From the NCBI RefSeq assembly GCF_030019085.1, contig NZ_JASEFJ010000004.1:52059-116058 (forward strand): 64,000 nucleotides of DNA, in the 5' to 3' direction. Below are positions 25,440-33,523 of this stretch, piece by piece. The position numbers and the translations under genes were made by a program. Source of the stretch: Methanoculleus sp. (GTDB lineage Archaea; Halobacteriota; Methanomicrobia; Methanomicrobiales; Methanoculleaceae). Position 1 is the stretch's first letter, and the number at the start of each line of letters is the position of its first letter. Under the pieces are notes generated by a model. That model did no database searches. It was not told where the DNA came from and saw nothing but the letters and a program-made list of their open reading frames with translations.

Positions 25440-25800
25440 GCCATTACGGGAGACATCTTGGCTGGCATGCCAGGACGGGGGGGTGCACTCCTCTCAGGAA
25501 AGAGAGTGCCAGGGTGACACGGTGAGACGGGGGCGGGGGAGCGTTCCGTCCCCTCCACGTCAGCCCCACCCGCGGGGGGATTGACCACCGGTAGGGTCGC
25601 CTGGGTGTCTTTCCCGCGTTACTGTGGAGTCATCCTGGCGTTCCTGCTTCTGCCCCGTGCACCGCCACCGGGCCAATCACCCCTCACTGCCCGCCCCCTT
25701 GAGGGGGCGGGAGGAGGCCGGGAGGTTGGGGGGTTTCCAGAGGTTAAGATACTCACCCGGCGACATGTCGGGACAGGGGGTTGCCCCCATCTCACGTCTT
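25440..25800 (+). repeat. Dispersed intergenic repeat, copy 3 (diverged)
   Basis: Blocks match copy 1 in the same order: a GCGTTCCGTCCCCTCC block, CACTGCCCGCCCCC-ttga-GGGGGCGGGAGG hairpin, then GACA-GTCGGGACAGGGG. The end segment TTTCCAGAGGTTAAGAT is shared with copy 5 near 52610. It occupies most of the 570-bp gap between iorA and the next gene; no coding signal is convincing there. Confidence 0.75.
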
Positions 25801-25926
25801 CATCTGCATGCAACATCCCCTCAGATCACCCCCGCGAACAGTTTCAACCCGGCGTGAAACCGTCGAACAGAATACTACAACACTTATAACCGACCATGAC
25901 CATACACTAAGCCTGAGGATATTGAT

Positions 25927-26358
25927 ATGGGTGGCATAAAGAACTCAACGTATCTTGATGTCGAGAAGGCACTCTCCAGGCGATTCTCTCCGCAGGATGG
26001 CTGGCGCTACGAGCAAAAACCGGTCTACGGCAATGTGCAGCCCGACTACCTGCTATCCCGCCGGGTTGCCGGCAGGACGGAGCGGGTGGTTGTAAACTTT
26101 AAGATGACCTCAAAGGTCTCCCCGAACGCCGTCAACGAACTCCAGAAGATCTGCCGCGAACTTGCCGCAAACAATATCAACGTCGACAGGGCGGTCCTGG
26201 TGGTGCCTGCCGGAGCTGACGTTCACGACGTTCCCGCGTGGATCGAAGTTCTGGAGATGGACGCCTGGCGGATCGTCAGCGGCCGTATCATCTGGTCAAA
26301 GAACCTCAAACGTAACGCCGTCCTCCAGGAACAACTCGCAAAGAGGGGCCTCGCGTAA
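25927..26358 (+). CDS. Conserved archaeal-type hypothetical, possible degenerate nuclease fold
   Basis: 143 aa starting ATG 25927. The segment NVQPDYLLSRRVAGRTERVVVNFKMTSKVS looks like a PD-(D/E)XK core (Asp in PDY, then beta strand), but the usual E-x-K is N-F-K, so catalysis is doubtful. The rest, ELQKICRELAANNINVDRAVLVVPAGADV, fits an alpha/beta continuation. It stands alone, convergent with the DNA polymerase gene. I cannot assign a function; a restriction-like or DNA-binding role is only a guess. Confidence 0.65.
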   Translation: MGGIKNSTYLDVEKALSRRFSPQDGWRYEQKPVYGNVQPDYLLSRRVAGRTERVVVNFKMTSKVSPNAVNELQKICRELAANNINVDRAVLVVPAGADVHDVPAWIEVLEMDAWRIVSGRIIWSKNLKRNAVLQEQLAKRGLA

Positions 26359-26381
26359 GGTCAGCCCTTCAAACCCTTTTC

Positions 26382-28847
26382 TCACATCCCGAAATCAAAG
26401 AGCGTCGTCCGCGACGGGTCGATGTCTGCCCACTTCCAACCGAGCGGCTCGATGATCCTCGATATTGGGCCTTTCAGCGTCTTCTCAAGCATCGTCTCCC
26501 AGTCCACTACAAACTCCGGCGGCACCTGATCGGCGTACTCAAAACAGATCACGTCCGTCCGCGGGTACTTCCCCGTCACCGCCTTGATGTAGACCCGTTT
26601 CGGCTTACTACCGCGCTTGAAGTCGGTCCCGAGATACTCGTTTGAGTATTTCGCCCCCCGGATGTGGGCATCATCGTTCTCGTAACCGTCCAGGTTCTTC
26701 CCTATCCCGCCGGGAATACCGGCCTCGTCCAGGGAATACTCACCGCGACGATACCTCCTTATGACATCGCGGAGGTACTCCCGCACCTCCTCAAAACTAT
26801 CCCCGCGAAGGATCATCTCAAGTACCGTGCTTTGCACCTCTCGTGTGATCTGGGGCGAGTCGCTACGCCGGATCTCAAACCCGACAACATCGATCTCATC
26901 GACCTCTTTCCCCTCCTTCCAGACCAGGTGCCCGGCATACCGTTTCTTCCTCCCGGCCTGGAAGAAGCGGCGATAAACCTTCTCGAACTTTATCGAGAAG
27001 TAATGCTTATCGGCGTTCAGTTCGGTCTTTGCGAACTCATCGTAACTCGCGTTCACCTGCGCCTCGATCTCTTTTGCACGGGCAATGGTCTCCTGGAGGT
27101 TGCCCGACGGGATCTCCACCATGCAGGAGTCGGTGTCGCCGTAGAGGACGGTGTAACCCAGTCTGCTGATGAGATCCCTCGTATGCCGGATGATCGCCCG
27201 GCCGACCGAGGTGACGGCAGACCCGATCTCGCGGTCGTACAACCTGAACCTCGGGTAGCCCGATACCCCGTAGTAGGAGTTCATAAGAACCTTCAGGACG
27301 TTCTGCTGGAGGTCGTAGAGAACGTATTCCGGCGATCCGAAGGGATATCGGTCGCGGAGACGTTTTCGCTCGTCCCGCTCCTTTAAGAGTTCGGCAAGGA
27401 TCTTCCTTGTCAGCCCGTCCGGTTCACGGGAGAACCGGACGCCGTTCGGAGCGCGCAGTTCACCGTTCGGGTTCTTCGTCTCGGGCGAAGCGTTGATCGT
27501 CATCATCGCCATCGGGTAGAGCGACTTCAAATCAAGGACCACCACGTTCTCCCGCAGACCGATGATTGGCTCAAAGACCAGCGCGCCCTCAAACTCGTCC
27601 CCGGCAGCATGCCCCTTTGAGGGGAGGACAAACCTGCCTGACGCCTTCCGCAGAACGTAGATATCGATTACGTTTGATGAGTTCAGCGTATTCTCGAGCG
27701 GACATCCGACATAGCGGGCAATCTCCCGGTAGAACTCGATGAGACTGTTTTTTCTATCGATCCCGACACAGAGTTCGACGTCACGGTAGTTATACTCCAC
27801 AAGGTGCGCCGGGTCGGAACGCCAGAGGTCGGTGATCGTTCCGCTGTAGCGGACTTTTTTCACATCAAGTTCCTCCTCCGCGATCGCATCGAGCCTGTAG
27901 GACTCCTTCTGGGCCTGGTGCATCTTACGGTAAGCGGCCAGGAGATCGAAGACCGCCCTCCCCCGTATGGCTTCGCGTTCCGTCCGCCCCGGGAGACGTG
28001 CCAGATCCTCCGCCCTCAGGTCGAGTGCCGCCATCCGCTTTATAATGTAGTTAATATCGAAATCAACGAAGTTCCAGCCTGAAAGGATATCCGGGTCACG
28101 TTCCCTGATGTAGTCCGCAAGCCCCCGGAAGATCGAGACCTCATCCGGATAGCGGACGACCCTGTGCCGCTCATCGACCCGGAGTTCGGAGGCGTCGCCG
28201 GGCTCAACGCCCGGCTGCCATAGCAGGGTAGTGTAGTCGTCCTCAAACGAGTCCCAGCAGGTTACAGCGATAACCGGGTCGCGCTCTGGTTCCGGAAAAC
28301 CGTGTTCATCGACGCACTCTATATCCATTATACAGACCCGGGCAGGGGCCTTGATATCTGCCGGTTTCAGGTCCTGATACGCCACCACATAGGCGCCATC
28401 CGGCGATCGAGCGGCATTTTCGGTAATTTCAACACCCGCGGTGAGACCGCAGTCGATCATGAACCGTGTTGTGAACGGTATATCGGCCTCAAAGTGAGGC
28501 GCAAACTTATCGCGGACGTTACGGACGTCAGAAGGGCGTCTGGTGTGGAGGCGTCGGAGGAGGTCTCCCCGTATGGAGCGATAGGTTGTCCCGGGCTCTA
28601 CCTCAACCTCCTGCGGGAGGGGTTTGCCATCGACCTGATCGACCGGCGCATAAAAGTATGGCCTGAACCCGGTGACATCAACCCTGACAGCCTTTCCGGA
28701 GGCGTCCCTCCCGAATATATGGATAACCGGGATCTCAAACCCTGCCCCTGTGCTGTACTCCACCTGGTGGATACCGATCCGGATCCGCCCGAAGTCTTCC
28801 AGCGTTGTCGGAACAGTCATAACCGATTCATGAACCTGGTTTGCCAT
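26382..28847 (-). CDS. polB: Family B DNA polymerase
   Basis: 821 aa from ATG 28847, preceded by TAGGAGAT; the track ORF is 80 codons too long. The 3'-5' exonuclease motifs are present: CIMDIECVD (Exo I), NFVDFDINYI (Exo II) and YNYRDVELC (Exo III). Polymerase motif A is DLKSLYPMA, motif B KVLMNSYYGVSGY, motif C YGDTDS. It is a replicative or repair polymerase with proofreading. Its start lies inside the 3' end of the malate dehydrogenase gene (20-bp overlap), so the two are co-transcribed. Confidence 0.96.
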   Translation of the reverse strand: MANQVHESVMTVPTTLEDFGRIRIGIHQVEYSTGAGFEIPVIHIFGRDASGKAVRVDVTGFRPYFYAPVDQVDGKPLPQEVEVEPGTTYRSIRGDLLRRLHTRRPSDVRNVRDKFAPHFEADIPFTTRFMIDCGLTAGVEITENAARSPDGAYVVAYQDLKPADIKAPARVCIMDIECVDEHGFPEPERDPVIAVTCWDSFEDDYTTLLWQPGVEPGDASELRVDERHRVVRYPDEVSIFRGLADYIRERDPDILSGWNFVDFDINYIIKRMAALDLRAEDLARLPGRTEREAIRGRAVFDLLAAYRKMHQAQKESYRLDAIAEEELDVKKVRYSGTITDLWRSDPAHLVEYNYRDVELCVGIDRKNSLIEFYREIARYVGCPLENTLNSSNVIDIYVLRKASGRFVLPSKGHAAGDEFEGALVFEPIIGLRENVVVLDLKSLYPMAMMTINASPETKNPNGELRAPNGVRFSREPDGLTRKILAELLKERDERKRLRDRYPFGSPEYVLYDLQQNVLKVLMNSYYGVSGYPRFRLYDREIGSAVTSVGRAIIRHTRDLISRLGYTVLYGDTDSCMVEIPSGNLQETIARAKEIEAQVNASYDEFAKTELNADKHYFSIKFEKVYRRFFQAGRKKRYAGHLVWKEGKEVDEIDVVGFEIRRSDSPQITREVQSTVLEMILRGDSFEEVREYLRDVIRRYRRGEYSLDEAGIPGGIGKNLDGYENDDAHIRGAKYSNEYLGTDFKRGSKPKRVYIKAVTGKYPRTDVICFEYADQVPPEFVVDWETMLEKTLKGPISRIIEPLGWKWADIDPSRTTLFDFGM

Positions 28848-29706
28848 CGAATCTCCTACAGAGTTGCTGCACAAACGACCCCGCCTCTGCCATCTTTGAG
28901 GACTCCCAGGGGTCAAGCCTCCATTCCTCGATCCCAAGTATCCCCTCGCGACCGATCCTGGCCGGAACACCGAGGGAACAGCCGGATAGACCGTATTCAC
29001 CGTCAAGCACGCACGAGCAGGGGAGCACCTGGCGCCGATCACGCAGGACCGCGTCGACCAGCATAACGATGTGGTAGGCAGGTCCAAAGACGGTGCCGCC
29101 CTTACCGCGGATCACCTCCATGCTCGCCCCCCGCATCTTCTCAAGGATCGCCTCCCGCTCTGTTATGGGGACCTCAAAACCCGTCTTCGAGAAGACCGGC
29201 ACCTGGTGCTCCCCGTGCTCCCCGAGCACCATGCCCTGCCCCGGGATCCCGGCCTCACTTAGAAACCCGTTTAACCTGGCGCTGTCGAGCTGCCCGCCAA
29301 ACCCGATGCACAGCTCCCGGTCGATCCCCGCCATCCTCCATAACCCGTAGTTGTTTGCGTCCATGGGGTTTGTAATGGTGATGACAACCCCGGTAAAGCC
29401 CTGCAGAAGGTCGCTGCAACTCTTCACCACCGGGATATTTGCTTCCAGGAGATCGGCCCGTGTCCTGATCTCCGGCGTTCGCGGAGTCCCTGCTGCAAAG
29501 ACAAAGATGTCGGCATCCCGCATCGCCCTCTTATCGGTGGATATCGTGAGATCAAGACCGGTATGCTGCAGGTCAAACACCTGCGCCCGGAGGAGGGGTT
29601 CGTATACATCGTATAGGACGATCTCGTCCACAAGACCGAGCACAGCGGAGAGGTACGCGGTCTCGCCCCCAACTTTTCCTGCGCCAAGGATTGCAAGCGA
29701 GGTCAT
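28828..29706 (-). CDS. mdh: Malate/lactate dehydrogenase-family NAD(P) enzyme
   Basis: 292 aa from ATG 29706 (MTSLAILGAGKVGGETAYL). Rossmann motif GAGKVGG, FVFAAGTPRTPEIRTRADLLEAN, substrate loop and TITNPMDANNYGLWRMAG, and the catalytic His in MVLGEHGEHQVPVFS. The NPMDAN context matches the LDH-like malate dehydrogenase of archaea. It interconverts malate and oxaloacetate in the incomplete reductive TCA route; pyruvate carboxylase, which makes the oxaloacetate, is encoded at 60-63 kb. It is divergent from pyrD across 131 bp. Confidence 0.92.
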   Translation of the reverse strand: MTSLAILGAGKVGGETAYLSAVLGLVDEIVLYDVYEPLLRAQVFDLQHTGLDLTISTDKRAMRDADIFVFAAGTPRTPEIRTRADLLEANIPVVKSCSDLLQGFTGVVITITNPMDANNYGLWRMAGIDRELCIGFGGQLDSARLNGFLSEAGIPGQGMVLGEHGEHQVPVFSKTGFEVPITEREAILEKMRGASMEVIRGKGGTVFGPAYHIVMLVDAVLRDRRQVLPCSCVLDGEYGLSGCSLGVPARIGREGILGIEEWRLDPWESSKMAEAGSFVQQLCRRFDGKPGS

Positions 29707-29734
29707 GGTTATCGATCTGGATTCTGGTTGAGAA

Positions 29735-29746
29735 CTCGTGCACGAG
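29735..29746. promoter_or_regulatory. 12-bp palindrome between mdh and pyrD
   Basis: CTCGTGCACGAG is a perfect palindrome 29 bp before the mdh start. It could be an operator for the divergent pair; no regulator is identified. Confidence 0.3.
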
Positions 29747-29806
29747 AATGGGTCATTTCTCCGCACGAAAACGGCCAGTTCTCTCTCAGTATACTTGGCG
29801 CGAGAG

Positions 29807-29816
29807 TATAATAATA
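29807..29816 (+). promoter_or_regulatory. TATA box of pyrD
   Basis: TATAATAATA, centred about 26 bp before ATG 29838, predicting a near-leaderless transcript. It supports 29838 rather than the track start 29691. Confidence 0.6.
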
Positions 29817-29837
29817 CCCTGCTCCTACCTTTTTTCA

Positions 29838-30725
29838 ATGGTTGTGCTTAATCCTGGCCCGGTCGAGGTCGGCGGTATAAGACTGAAGAACCATCTCATT
29901 CTGGCAGCCGGGATCCTCGGTAGCACGGGGGCATCGCTTGCCCGTATCCTCAGGTGCGGTGCAGGCGGCGTGGTCACCAAATCCATCGGTCCTGCGCCGA
30001 TGGAGGGGCACCCCGGCCCCTGCCTGGTAGTCCTCGAAGATGGTATCGTCAACGCCATGGGCCTGCCCAACCCCTCGGCCGCGTTTACGGAGGAACTGGG
30101 CGTTCTTCAGGGCGAACCGGTGATCGCGAGCATCTTCGGCGGGACCCCGGAAGAGTTCCGGACGGTTGCCGGGTGGTTCGCCGCCAGGGTATCCGGGTTC
30201 GAGTTGAACCTCTCCTGCCCCCACGCCGAGGGTTACGGGGCTGCGATCGGGAGCAACCCTGACGTTGTGGAGGAATGCACCCGGGCGGTGGCGTCGCTCG
30301 GGGTTCCGACATGGGTGAAACTCACACCTAATGTCACCGATATCACCGAGATCGGGCTTGCCGCGGAGCGGGGCGGGGCTGACGCGCTGGTTGCCATCAA
30401 CACGGTGAAGGCGATGCGGATCTCCACATCTCTCCGGCGACCGGTGCTCGGGAACCGGTTTGGCGGACTTTCGGGGAGAGCCATATTCCCGGTTGCCGTC
30501 CGGTGCGTCTACGATCTCTACGAGGCGTGCTCTATACCGATCATAGGTTGTGGTGGGGTCTCAACCGCTGATAACGTCATCGAGATGATGATGGCCGGGG
30601 CATGTGCGGTCGAGATCGGGAGCGCGGTCGTCCAGGATACCCGTATCTTCGCCTCGATCGCTGACGACCTCTACGGCAGCGACGGTCTGGACGCGCGAGA
30701 GATCGTGGGGTGTGCTCATGCATGA
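29838..30725 (+). CDS. pyrD: Dihydroorotate dehydrogenase, catalytic subunit (type 1B)
   Basis: 295 aa from ATG 29838. It oxidises dihydroorotate to orotate in pyrimidine synthesis. FMN barrel features: NHLILAAGILGSTGASLARI, TKSIGPAPMEGHPGP, FELNLSCPHAEGYG with the catalytic Cys, WVKLTPNVTDI, INTVKAMRI and GCGGVSTADNVIEMMMAGACAVEIGSA. It overlaps pyrK by 8 bp; PyrK relays electrons through 2Fe-2S and FAD. Confidence 0.95.
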   Translation: MVVLNPGPVEVGGIRLKNHLILAAGILGSTGASLARILRCGAGGVVTKSIGPAPMEGHPGPCLVVLEDGIVNAMGLPNPSAAFTEELGVLQGEPVIASIFGGTPEEFRTVAGWFAARVSGFELNLSCPHAEGYGAAIGSNPDVVEECTRAVASLGVPTWVKLTPNVTDITEIGLAAERGGADALVAINTVKAMRISTSLRRPVLGNRFGGLSGRAIFPVAVRCVYDLYEACSIPIIGCGGVSTADNVIEMMMAGACAVEIGSAVVQDTRIFASIADDLYGSDGLDAREIVGCAHA

Positions 30726-31485
30726 GGGGATGCCAATCGGGGTGAAGATAACCAGGATCGTGGAGGAGACGCCCTCGATCAGGACGTTTCACTTTGACCA
30801 CGAGATCTCCGCCCGGCCAGGACAGTTTGTGATGGTCTGGGTACCGGGCGTGGATGAGATCCCGATGGCTCTCTCCTCCCCCACCTCGATCACCGTCCAG
30901 AAGGTCGGGGACGCGACTGCCGCGCTCTTCGCGATGCAGGAAGGCGACGTTATGGGTATCAGGGGGCCTTACGGGAACGGTTTCTCCGTATCCGGGCACC
31001 GGGCGCTTGCCATCGCCGGTGGCGTCGGCGCCACGCCGCTGCTCCCACTCGTCGCGGCCGGCCAGGTTGAGGTCTTCCTCCTCGGCGCACGGACGGCATC
31101 CGAGCTCCTCTTTACCGACCGGATAAGCAGCGCGGCGACGCTGATGGTTGCAACCGATGACGGCACCGCCGGGCATCATGGGTTTGTTACCGAACTGATC
31201 TCGAGGGTCGACCTGGGAGGGTTCGACCGGATCTGTGTCTGCGGCCCCGAGGTCATGATGGCGGCCGTCCTCCGGATACTCGAGCGGGAAGGGTATGCCG
31301 GGCGGGGTGAGTTCTCTCTCCAGCGCTACATGAAGTGCGGGGTCGGCCTCTGCGGGTCGTGCTGTATCGACCCCCATGGTCTCCGGGTCTGCAGGGACGG
31401 CCCGGTCTTTCCAGGCACGGTCCTGCGGGATAGCGAGTTCGGGCGCTACGCGCGTGATGCAAGCGGAAGAAGGCAGAGGGTGTAA
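30718..31485 (+). CDS. pyrK: Dihydroorotate dehydrogenase electron transfer subunit
   Basis: 255 aa from ATG 30718. FAD domain RPGQFVMVWVPGVDEIPMALSS; NAD-binding domain AIAGGVGATPLLPL and ICVCGPEVMMAAV. The 2Fe-2S cluster sits in CGVGLCGSCCIDPHGLRVCRDG. It links orotate formation to a nicotinamide acceptor. Translationally coupled to pyrD. Confidence 0.95.
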   Translation: MHEGMPIGVKITRIVEETPSIRTFHFDHEISARPGQFVMVWVPGVDEIPMALSSPTSITVQKVGDATAALFAMQEGDVMGIRGPYGNGFSVSGHRALAIAGGVGATPLLPLVAAGQVEVFLLGARTASELLFTDRISSAATLMVATDDGTAGHHGFVTELISRVDLGGFDRICVCGPEVMMAAVLRILEREGYAGRGEFSLQRYMKCGVGLCGSCCIDPHGLRVCRDGPVFPGTVLRDSEFGRYARDASGRRQRV

Positions 31486-31495
31486 AAACCCCTGC

Positions 31496-32101
31496 CTAAC
31501 AGGACTCGCGCTCGGATGAGGGGTCGATCGACTCCAGGTCTTCCATGTTATTGATGTTTGTAAACGTCATGAGGTCGGGATCGATCTCGCGGATCTTCTC
31601 CACGGGGACGTAACATGTATTCATGCTCCAGATCATCGGCCGGAGCGAGAGCGAGTCGTGTTCGCCAAGGTAGTCGCGCAGCGCCTTCGTCCGGTAGACC
31701 GCATGGAGCGGTTCGAGCATGTCGGCGTTCCAGCAGGGTATGGCGGCATCATACCCTACGGCGGCATCAAAGAGAAGGTTCACCACACCCGGATGGATGC
31801 AGGGCATGTCGCAGGCGGCGACAAAGACGTATTCGCCGTTAACGGCGAGCGCCCCCGCATGCAGTCCGCCGATGGGACCAAGCCCCTGCCGGAGATCCGG
31901 TATACACCTGATGCCGTCGAGGTGAGAGAACCGTTCGCACTGCTCGGGGTCACGTGCAACCACCACGATCTCGTCTGCCACCCCCTGCAGTCTCTCTATT
32001 AGGCGTTCGATGAACGTCCTGCCCTGGAACGTGAAGAAGTACTTCTCCCTCCCTCCGGCACGCCTTGCCGCCCCGCCTACAAGGACGATCGCAGACCGCA
32101 T
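31496..32101 (-). CDS. mobA: MobA-like nucleotidyltransferase
   Basis: 201 aa. The N-terminal loop is LVGGAARRAGGREKYFFTFQGRTFIERLI (MobA-type L-x-G-G-x-[AS]-x-R-x-G-x-x-K). DLRQGLGPIGGLHAGAL and FVAACDMPCIHP (metal-binding Asp) follow. The family attaches GMP to molybdopterin; methanogen formylmethanofuran dehydrogenase needs such a cofactor. Some relatives act on other nucleotide-linked substrates, so MobA itself is probable, not certain. Confidence 0.82.
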   Translation of the reverse strand: MRSAIVLVGGAARRAGGREKYFFTFQGRTFIERLIERLQGVADEIVVVARDPEQCERFSHLDGIRCIPDLRQGLGPIGGLHAGALAVNGEYVFVAACDMPCIHPGVVNLLFDAAVGYDAAIPCWNADMLEPLHAVYRTKALRDYLGEHDSLSLRPMIWSMNTCYVPVEKIREIDPDLMTFTNINNMEDLESIDPSSERESC

Positions 32102-32118
32102 GTGCTCATCACCCTTCC

Positions 32119-33030
32119 TTATAGTCGCTCCCTGAACCGGATCAGTTCGGTGATACAGGTGTTGTAGGGCGCGGCGATCCCGTGTTTCTCGGCGAGCGTT
32201 GCCACAGCGCCGTTCATGAAGTCTATCTCGGTCTTTCTTTTGCGGTTGATGTCCTGGAGCATCGATGAGTGGTGGGCGGCCGTTGCGGGCAACTGATCCT
32301 CCCTGAGGTAGTCAAGGTAGGCGTCTGCCGTCTTCCAGGGGAGGGGGATACCCTCGGCCTCCGAGACGATGTAGGCCTCCCTCACGATCGCGGTGACAAC
32401 CGTCCAGGCGTGGGGGTCGGTGAGCGCTCCGTAGGGGACGCTCATGAGCGCGCCCAGCGGGTTGAGCGCGCAGTTGTAGAGGGTCTTTGACCATATATCG
32501 GTCTTTATGTTTGGGGTAGTCTCTGCCCGGATACCGGCATCCCGCATAAGGGCGGCAAGCCGTTCCACCGCCTCGTCGGTGCCGGAGGGGAATCGCCCGA
32601 GTTTCATGGGCGCAGCCTCGACGGATACGTGGACGGCAGCATCGCCCTGCCACTCAAACCCGGTGATGATCATCGCACCGATGACGCGATCGGTGAACCG
32701 GGCGATTATCTCCTCGTTTCCGATACCGTTCTGGAGGCTCACCACCTCCCGCCCCCTGATGGTCTCGGCGAACTGGCGGCATATCGCCTCCGTCTCGGTG
32801 GACTTCGCGGTGATGATGTAGTAATCGGCATCCTGCCAGGCGGCCGGGATCTCCTCGGAACAGCTGAACCGATAGGTCCCCTCGCCCCATATACCGGTCA
32901 TCCGGAAACCCTGCTGCTTGACCGCATCCGCATGTCTTTTGCGGGCGACAGCATGAACATCAGCGACGCGGGACAACTTTGCGGCAATGGTCAGGCCTAC
33001 AGCCCCGGCGCCCATTAACACGACCTTCAT
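32119..33030 (-). CDS. panE: 2-dehydropantoate 2-reductase (ketopantoate reductase)
   Basis: 303 aa. Dinucleotide-binding start VVLMGAGAVGLTIAAKL, followed by DYYIITAKSTETEAICRQF, VVSLQNGIGNEE and the catalytic Lys region DIWSKTLYNCALNPLGALMSVPYGAL. The C-terminal helix HHSSMLQDINRKRKTEIDFMNGAV is typical. It makes pantoate for coenzyme A. It follows the gene order mobA-panE-ogt on the same strand with 17-25 bp spacers. Confidence 0.92.
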   Translation of the reverse strand: MKVVLMGAGAVGLTIAAKLSRVADVHAVARKRHADAVKQQGFRMTGIWGEGTYRFSCSEEIPAAWQDADYYIITAKSTETEAICRQFAETIRGREVVSLQNGIGNEEIIARFTDRVIGAMIITGFEWQGDAAVHVSVEAAPMKLGRFPSGTDEAVERLAALMRDAGIRAETTPNIKTDIWSKTLYNCALNPLGALMSVPYGALTDPHAWTVVTAIVREAYIVSEAEGIPLPWKTADAYLDYLREDQLPATAAHHSSMLQDINRKRKTEIDFMNGAVATLAEKHGIAAPYNTCITELIRFRERL

Positions 33031-33055
33031 CTTAACAACTATATTATGGACAGCG

Positions 33056-33523
33056 TTACCTGTTAACTTCTCTCATTTCTGACCTGCAGACAGTTCCCCG
33101 TCTCTCCATGGTAAGCAACTCCTCCTTGATCGCTGGATCGGGCGAAAAACCGCCGATACCGGTCTTTGCAACGACGCGGTGGCAGGGGACAACGATGGGC
33201 GTTGGGTTCCGGGACATCGCCAGGCCTACCAGACGTGGCGCGGTGCCGACCGTCCGGGCGACCTCACCGTAGGTGGTGGTCTCGCCGCAGGGTATCTCAC
33301 GGACGGCACGGTATATCCGGGGGTACACCCCCCCACCAGCGGTTGCGATGCTCTGGAGGTCGGCGAGTCTTGCCGGCCGGCCGGCACAGTAGCGCCGGAT
33401 CTCTTCGGGGACGGGCCCCTCGATCCCCTGGCGCGCAAACCGCACCCTGTAGACCAGATTACCCTCCCAGGAGACGTGGACGTGCCAGAGCCCGAACCGG
33501 CAGGATCCGGTCAGGATCGCCAT
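33056..33523 (-). CDS. ogt: Methylated-DNA-protein cysteine methyltransferase
   Basis: 155 aa. The active site IVVPCHRVVAKTGIGGFS contains the alkyl-accepting Cys in PCHRV. The DNA-binding HTH region YGEVARTVGTAPRLVGLAMSRNPTPI precedes it. It reverses O6-alkylguanine damage by suicide transfer to Cys. The gene starts inside the XPD helicase 3' end (13-bp overlap), suggesting a small DNA-repair operon. Confidence 0.95.
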   Translation of the reverse strand: MAILTGSCRFGLWHVHVSWEGNLVYRVRFARQGIEGPVPEEIRRYCAGRPARLADLQSIATAGGGVYPRIYRAVREIPCGETTTYGEVARTVGTAPRLVGLAMSRNPTPIVVPCHRVVAKTGIGGFSPDPAIKEELLTMERRGTVCRSEMREVNR

